DNA from: Janibacter sp. HTCC2649
GTDB taxonomy: Bacteria; Actinomycetota; Actinomycetes; Actinomycetales; Dermatophilaceae
Assembly: GCF_000152705.1 (NCBI RefSeq)
Contig: NZ_CH672413.1
Coordinates: forward strand, 1,084,205 to 1,148,204
Length of the DNA: 64,000 nucleotides
Direction: 5' to 3'
In this document: piece by piece, positions 60,481-64,000 of the stretch
Numbering within the stretch: the stretch's first letter is position 1
Layout of the letters: every line of letters begins with the position of its first letter
The notes under the pieces: generated by a model
Databases searched by the model: none
What the model was told of the DNA's origin: nothing
What the model saw: the letters and a program-made list of their open reading frames with translations, nothing else
Position numbers and translations under genes: made by a program

Positions 60481-60484
60481 ATCC

Positions 60485-60835
60485 GTGAACACCGAACAGG
60501 CCGTCTTCAGGGCTCTCGCTGACCCGACCCGGCGAACCATCCTCGATGCGCTGTTCGAGAGCGACGGACAGACCGTGGGTCAGCTCGTCGCACTCTTCCC
60601 CGACGTCACCCGGTTTGCGGTGATGAAGCACCTCACCGTTCTCGAGGAGGCGGACCTCGTCGCCACCGAGAAGGTCGGCCGGGAGAAGCGTCATCACCTC
60701 AACCCCGTGCCCATCGCGCAGATCGCGGACCGCTGGGTCAGCAAGTACGCGCAACCGTTCACTCGCACCCTGCTCGACCTCCAGAGCGCTGCGGAGAACC
60801 CCTCGAACCACCCTCGCCCCAAGGACGCGACATGA
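60485..60835 (+). CDS. ArsR-family transcriptional regulator
   Basis: 116 residues. FRALADPTRRTILDALFESDGQTVGQLVALFPDVTRFAVMKHLTVLEEADLVATEKVGREKRHHLNPVPI is a complete ArsR winged helix. No metal-binding Cys motif is seen. ArsR members of this sort are typically paired with an SRPBCC/AHSA1 protein. GTG 60485 is chosen: the ATG at 60458 lies inside the promoter spacer and cannot be the start. The next gene overlaps by 4 bases. Autoregulation through the operator at 60456-60475 is inferred. Confidence 0.9.
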   Translation: MNTEQAVFRALADPTRRTILDALFESDGQTVGQLVALFPDVTRFAVMKHLTVLEEADLVATEKVGREKRHHLNPVPIAQIADRWVSKYAQPFTRTLLDLQSAAENPSNHPRPKDAT

Positions 60836-61284
60836 CCGTTCAGCACATCTACCAGCTGTACATCCGCGCCGAGATCGATGACCTCTGGCGCGCCCTCACC
60901 GATCCAGAATCGACGCGTCAGTACTTCCACGCCACCCACTGGATCTCCCCACCCGTCGTGGGCGAGGCGTTCCAGACACACCTTCCCGATGGCGGGGTGG
61001 CCGTCGACGGCGTCGTCGAGGTGGTCGAGCCCCCGCGTCGTCTCGTCCACACCTGGCACCCGGTGTATGACGACGACCTCGCCGCCGAACCACCGAGTCG
61101 GGTCGCCTGGGAGCTCACGCCCGCGGGCGACGGACTGACCCACCTCCGGCTCACCCACAGTGCCCTCGATCAGAGTCCGCTCACGTCCGAGAACGTCCGA
61201 GACGGGTGGGTCTTCATCCTCGACTCACTCAAGACCCTGCTCGAGACGGGTTCGCCGCTGCCACCGCCCAGCCTCATGCCCTGA
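60832..61284 (+). CDS. SRPBCC/AHSA1-domain protein
   Basis: 150 residues with the START-like helix-grip fold. HIYQLYIRAEIDDLWRALTDPESTRQYF at the start, VVEVVEPPRRLVHTWHPVYDDD, SRVAWELTPAGDGLTHLRLTHSAL and a long C-terminal helix (DGWVFILDSLKTLLETG) are typical of AHSA1-like proteins, which bind hydrophobic small molecules. Its start overlaps the ArsR gene (ATGA), so the pair is one operon; such pairs are common in actinobacteria, though the ligand is usually unknown. Confidence 0.88.
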   Translation: MTVQHIYQLYIRAEIDDLWRALTDPESTRQYFHATHWISPPVVGEAFQTHLPDGGVAVDGVVEVVEPPRRLVHTWHPVYDDDLAAEPPSRVAWELTPAGDGLTHLRLTHSALDQSPLTSENVRDGWVFILDSLKTLLETGSPLPPPSLMP

Positions 61285-61285
61285 G

Positions 61286-62086
61286 TCAGGCGGGCCGCGA
61301 CGTCGGCGCCGGCGTTGGCACGGTGAGGATCTGCACTCCGTCGTCGGTGACCGCCACCGTGTGCTCACTGTGGGCCGTCCGGCACCCCGTCGCACTGCGC
61401 AGGGTCCAACCGTCGTCGTCCGTGACCAACTGGTCGGTGTCGGCCATGACCCAGGGCTCGATCGCCAGCAGGAGCCCGGGCCGCAAGCGATAGCCGCGAC
61501 CGGGCCGGCCGGTGTTCGAGATGTGAGGGTCCTGGTGCATCGTCGAGCCGACTCCGTGTCCGCCGAACTGCGTGTTGACCCCGAAGCCGGCATCGGTGAG
61601 GACCGAACCGATGGCGTGGGACAGGTCCCCGATGCGGGCATCCGGGCCGGCAACGGCGATCGCCGCAGCCAGGGCCCGCTCGGTCGCATCGATCATCGAC
61701 AGGTCGTCCGGCGATGCCGCGGCGGGATCGCCCACGACGAAGCTGATCGCGGAGTCGGCCACGACACCGCGCAGCGACACCGCGAGGTCCAGCGACACCA
61801 GGTCACCGTCGGCGAGGACGTAGTCATGCGGGAGCCCATGGAGGACAGCGTCATTGACCGACGTGCAGATGTAGTGGCCGAACGGCCCACGCCCGAAGGA
61901 TGGCTCGTAGTCGACGTAGCAGGACTGGGCCCCGGCCTCGAGCATCATCGTCTTGGCCCCCTCGTCGATCTCGAGGAGGTTGGTGCCGACGGTGGCCCGA
62001 GCCTTGAGCGCCTGCAGGATGTCGGCCACGAGGGCGCCGGTACCTCGGGCCCGCTCCAACTCGGTGGCGTTCAGTATCTCGATCAT
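61286..62086 (-). CDS. map: Methionine aminopeptidase, type I
   Basis: 266 residues. It removes the initiator Met from new proteins. The pita-bread metal ligands are present: DLVSLDLAVSLRGVVADSA (two Asp), QFGGHGVGSTMHQDP (His), LAIEPWVMAD (Glu) and HSEHTVAVT (Glu). The chain lacks the long N-terminal SH3-binding extension found in one class of actinobacterial Map. ATG 62086 is followed by MIEILNATELERARG. There is no clear Shine-Dalgarno. A second map gene elsewhere is usual in actinobacteria, so this may be the auxiliary copy. Confidence 0.9.
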   Translation of the reverse strand: MIEILNATELERARGTGALVADILQALKARATVGTNLLEIDEGAKTMMLEAGAQSCYVDYEPSFGRGPFGHYICTSVNDAVLHGLPHDYVLADGDLVSLDLAVSLRGVVADSAISFVVGDPAAASPDDLSMIDATERALAAAIAVAGPDARIGDLSHAIGSVLTDAGFGVNTQFGGHGVGSTMHQDPHISNTGRPGRGYRLRPGLLLAIEPWVMADTDQLVTDDDGWTLRSATGCRTAHSEHTVAVTDDGVQILTVPTPAPTSRPA

Positions 62087-62265
62087 TTGTTCAGCGTGCC
62101 ATCTGGCCGAGCCGTCAGGGAAACCGGGCGCTCCGGCTGGAAGGGGTGGCCCAGCAGAACCCCGCACACGGGGCCGGATCGACCCATTGCCCCATCGTCC
62201 ACGGCACTCCTAGGCTTGAGCAGGCCGATCGAGCGAGGGTCGTGCGGTCCGCCCGTGGAGAGATC

Positions 62266-62664
62266 ATGATTGGCGATCACACCCCTGTCACCACTCTCGG
62301 GGTCTCGGACCTCCAACGCGCCCGCGACTTCTATGAGGGCACACTGGGGTTCGCACCCGGCACCGAGATGATGGACCAGGGCATCACCTACCAGTCAGGT
62401 TCGGGCGCGTTCTTCGTCTACACGTCGGAGTTCGCCGGCACGAACAAGGCCACCGCCATGATGTTCGAGGTCCCCGGCGATGCCTTCGACGCCGAGATCG
62501 CGACACTGCGCGCCAAGGGCGTGACGTTCGACACTTTCGAGGCCGAGGGCACGGAGTGGAACGACGGCGTAGCGAGCATGGGCGAGGGCGAGGCCGTGTT
62601 CCGGAGCGTCTGGTTCGCGGACCCCGACGGCAACATCCTCAACCTCGGCTCAGGCATGAACTGA
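62266..62664 (+). CDS. VOC-family (glyoxalase-like) protein
   Basis: 132 residues. TTLGVSDLQRARDFYEGTLGFAPG opens a single VOC unit; GSGAFFVYTSEFAGT, MFEVPGDAFDAEIATLRAKGV and RSVWFADPDGNILNLG complete the beta-alpha-beta-beta-beta repeats. The family covers glyoxalases, dioxygenases and resistance proteins, and the metal residues are not well conserved here, so the function is open. ATG 62266 has GGAGAG a few bases upstream. A 179-base gap separates it from the divergent map gene. Confidence 0.85.
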   Translation: MIGDHTPVTTLGVSDLQRARDFYEGTLGFAPGTEMMDQGITYQSGSGAFFVYTSEFAGTNKATAMMFEVPGDAFDAEIATLRAKGVTFDTFEAEGTEWNDGVASMGEGEAVFRSVWFADPDGNILNLGSGMN

Positions 62665-62709
62665 CGCTCGCTGCATCCGCCGCCCACGCACGGGAGGATC
62701 TGGCTCGCC

Positions 62710-63303
62710 TTACAGACTTGCGTGATGCGCACGCCAGTCCGCATACCTCGGGAGCAACCCCGAGGCGCGGGCGGCGCGCAGGGTCGGTGCCGCCTTGTCC
62801 TTGGCCGAGAGGGTGGTCTCGACGTCAGTAGGAATCTGCAGACCGATCTCGGGATCCAGTGGATGGATGCCATGCTCCGTTGCCGGGTTGTATGTCGCAG
62901 TGCACAGGTACATCGCCGTCGTGCGGTCCTCGAGCGCGCAAAAGGCGTGCCCGAGCCCCTCGGTGAGGTAGACGGCACGGCGCTTGACCGTATCGAGGAG
63001 TACCTGCTCCACGAGTCCGAAGGTCGGCGAGCCCTCACGAAGGTCGACGATGAAGTCGATGAGGGACCCGGCGAGAACCGTGATGAACTTTCCCTGACCA
63101 GGGGGAATGTCGGCGAAGTGCACGCCGCGCACTGTGCCGCGTGACGACACAGAGACGTTGGTCTGGATGATGTCGGGCCGGTGCCCGAGATGTTGGGCGA
63201 GCAGATCGCCACGAAACGACTCCAGAAACACACCGCGGTCATCAGGGAACTGTCGCGGTGTCACGACGAACGCCCCCTCAATGGCCAGAGGTTGGACCTG
63301 CAT
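62710..63303 (-). CDS. rfbC: dTDP-4-dehydrorhamnose 3,5-epimerase
   Basis: 197 residues. RfbC/RmlC epimerises dTDP-4-keto-6-deoxyglucose, the third step to dTDP-L-rhamnose. GAFVVTPRQFPDDRGVFLESF, SVSSRGTVRGVHFADIPPGQGKFITVLAGSLIDFIVDLREGSPTFG with catalytic His62, and LYLCTATYNPATEHGIHPLDPEIGL are canonical of the cupin fold. Its start overlaps the stop of rfbA (ATGA). Rhamnose is a common component of actinobacterial cell-wall and surface polysaccharides, matching the glycosyltransferase-rich neighbourhood. Confidence 0.96.
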   Translation of the reverse strand: MQVQPLAIEGAFVVTPRQFPDDRGVFLESFRGDLLAQHLGHRPDIIQTNVSVSSRGTVRGVHFADIPPGQGKFITVLAGSLIDFIVDLREGSPTFGLVEQVLLDTVKRRAVYLTEGLGHAFCALEDRTTAMYLCTATYNPATEHGIHPLDPEIGLQIPTDVETTLSAKDKAAPTLRAARASGLLPRYADWRAHHASL

Positions 63304-64000
63304 CAGGGAAGCTCCTTGCCCTGCGCCAAGCAGGTGTGAATGTAGCCGCCGTATCCGCTCTTGACGAGAGCGTCGCCGAGCGCCGAAAAGTGGTCGTCAT
63401 CGATCCAGCCCGCGCGCCACGCGATCTCCTCGACGCATCCGATCTTCATCCCCTGCCGGGCCTCGATGAGGTGGACGAACTGGCTCGCATCCATCAGGCC
63501 CTCGAACGTGCCGGTATCGAACCAGGCCGTTCCTCGCGGAAGCACCGTCACCGATAGGTCGCCACGTTGGAGATAGGCGTCGTTGACAGCCGTGATCTCA
63601 AGCTCGCCGCGTTGGCTGGGACTGAGGGATCTGGCGATCTCGACGACATCATTCCCATAGAAATACAGGCCCGGGACTGCGTAACTCGATTTGGGCTCGG
63701 TGGGCTTCTCCTCAATGGAGATCACCTTGTGATCGGCGTCGAACTCCACCACGCCGTACGCCGCCGGATCGCGGACGTGATGGGCGAAGATGTGACCGCC
63801 CTCGATGTCGCTGAGATCCCGGAGCGAGCGACCCAGACCCGTGCCATAAAAAATGTTGTCGCCCAGCACCAGGGCCACGGAGTCCGCACCAATGAAATCG
63901 GCACCGATGATGAAGGCTTGGGCCAGACCATCGGGACTGGGCTGCACGGCATACGAGATGTCGATTCCCCACTCGTGGCCGTCCACGAGAAGTCGCTCGA
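63303..64000 (-). CDS. rfbA: Glucose-1-phosphate thymidylyltransferase (5' end beyond window)
   Basis: About 232 C-terminal residues are visible; the N-terminus with the nucleotide-binding GGxGTRL motif is outside. DGHEWGIDISYAVQPSPDGLAQAFIIGADFIGADSVALVLGDNIFYG, then VVEFDADHKVISIEEKPTEPKSSYAVPGLYFYGNDVVEIARSLSPSQRGELEITAVNDAYL and ARQGMKIGCVEEIAWR, give the RmlA family. It activates glucose-1-phosphate with dTTP, the first step to dTDP-rhamnose. The frame is open to base 64000 and the last residues (E-R-L-L-V-D-G) continue the family sequence. It is coupled to rfbC by a 4-base overlap. Confidence 0.97.
   Translation of the reverse strand, partial: ERLLVDGHEWGIDISYAVQPSPDGLAQAFIIGADFIGADSVALVLGDNIFYGTGLGRSLRDLSDIEGGHIFAHHVRDPAAYGVVEFDADHKVISIEEKPTEPKSSYAVPGLYFYGNDVVEIARSLSPSQRGELEITAVNDAYLQRGDLSVTVLPRGTAWFDTGTFEGLMDASQFVHLIEARQGMKIGCVEEIAWRAGWIDDDHFSALGDALVKSGYGGYIHTCLAQGKELP

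Noticed and set aside
60458..60484. ATG start nine codons upstream for the ArsR gene
   Set aside because: It lies between the -35 and -10 of the gene's own promoter, so it cannot be in the transcript.

Overview
The window is a high-GC, densely packed bacterial segment, almost certainly from an actinomycete. The evidence is actinobacterial-type FtsK/SpoIIIE, a three-gene SdhCAB operon with a fused membrane subunit, an rnj-dapA-thyA-folA-dapB neighbourhood, a GpsI-type PNPase with an Arg/Gly-rich tail, frequent GTG starts, many ATGA/GTGA overlaps and many apparently leaderless genes. A Micrococcales lineage (Intrasporangiaceae-like) is my guess from gene order; nothing in the window proves it. 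No rRNA, tRNA, CRISPR array, transposase or integrase was found, and no gene-free stretch exceeds about 220 bases.

Layout. 1-15.5 kb is mostly core: a potassium-channel-like membrane protein (cut by the window edge), a MauE/thioredoxin-like protein, ftsK, sdhCAB, rnj, dapA, thyA, folA, a flavin reductase-like oxidoreductase, an enoyl-CoA hydratase, a GNAT protein and the azlCD exporter. 15.6-21.6 kb is accessory. It holds a glycosyltransferase-like gene, an HPr-kinase-like ATPase, a PqqD-like protein and a Tat-exported protein (module A), then a membrane polymerase-like protein and a Wzz/BY-kinase. 21.7-31 kb has dapB, an ESX-like set of small secreted/membrane proteins (EspC-like, WXG-like, YbaB-like), a striking palindrome that reads as two facing PHO boxes, a 46-residue protein, an unusual two-part membrane/lipoprotein, a glycosyltransferase, pnp and rpsO. 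31-36.1 kb has an M16 peptidase-like gene, a low-molecular-weight tyrosine phosphatase and a second HPr-kinase-like/PqqD-like/Tat-protein set (module B) that also carries a nucleotidyltransferase-like gene.

36.2-58.8 kb is a large surface-polysaccharide region. It encodes a sugar epimerase, an O-antigen-ligase-like protein, acetyltransferase, deacetylases, a second polymerase-like/BY-kinase pair paralogous to the first, at least seven glycosyltransferases, three methyltransferases, an ABC flippase-like exporter, a UDP-sugar dehydrogenase and a UDP-sugar 4,6-dehydratase. 58.9-62.7 kb returns to metabolism (amidohydrolase, ArsR regulator with SRPBCC partner, methionine aminopeptidase, VOC protein). 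The window ends in dTDP-rhamnose genes rfbC and rfbA (cut).

How it fits together. The nucleotide-sugar enzymes (4,6-dehydratase, 6-dehydrogenase, epimerase, RfbA/RfbC) feed the glycosyltransferases; methyl-, acetyl- and deacetylase enzymes decorate the product; Wzy/ligase-like proteins, the ABC exporter and two BY-kinases polymerise, export and control chain length; the LMW phosphatase is a plausible counter-enzyme of the BY-kinases. Lying on both sides of the first polymerase/kinase pair and beside the polysaccharide region are two related modules combining an HPr-kinase-like ATPase, PqqD-like (RRE-type) proteins and Tat-exported proteins. These are the best candidate for an undescribed system here. 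A 7-mer, GGCATAC/GTATGCC, is strongly over-represented in the core genes and absent from a 12-kb stretch of glycosyltransferase genes, which suggests that stretch is recently acquired.
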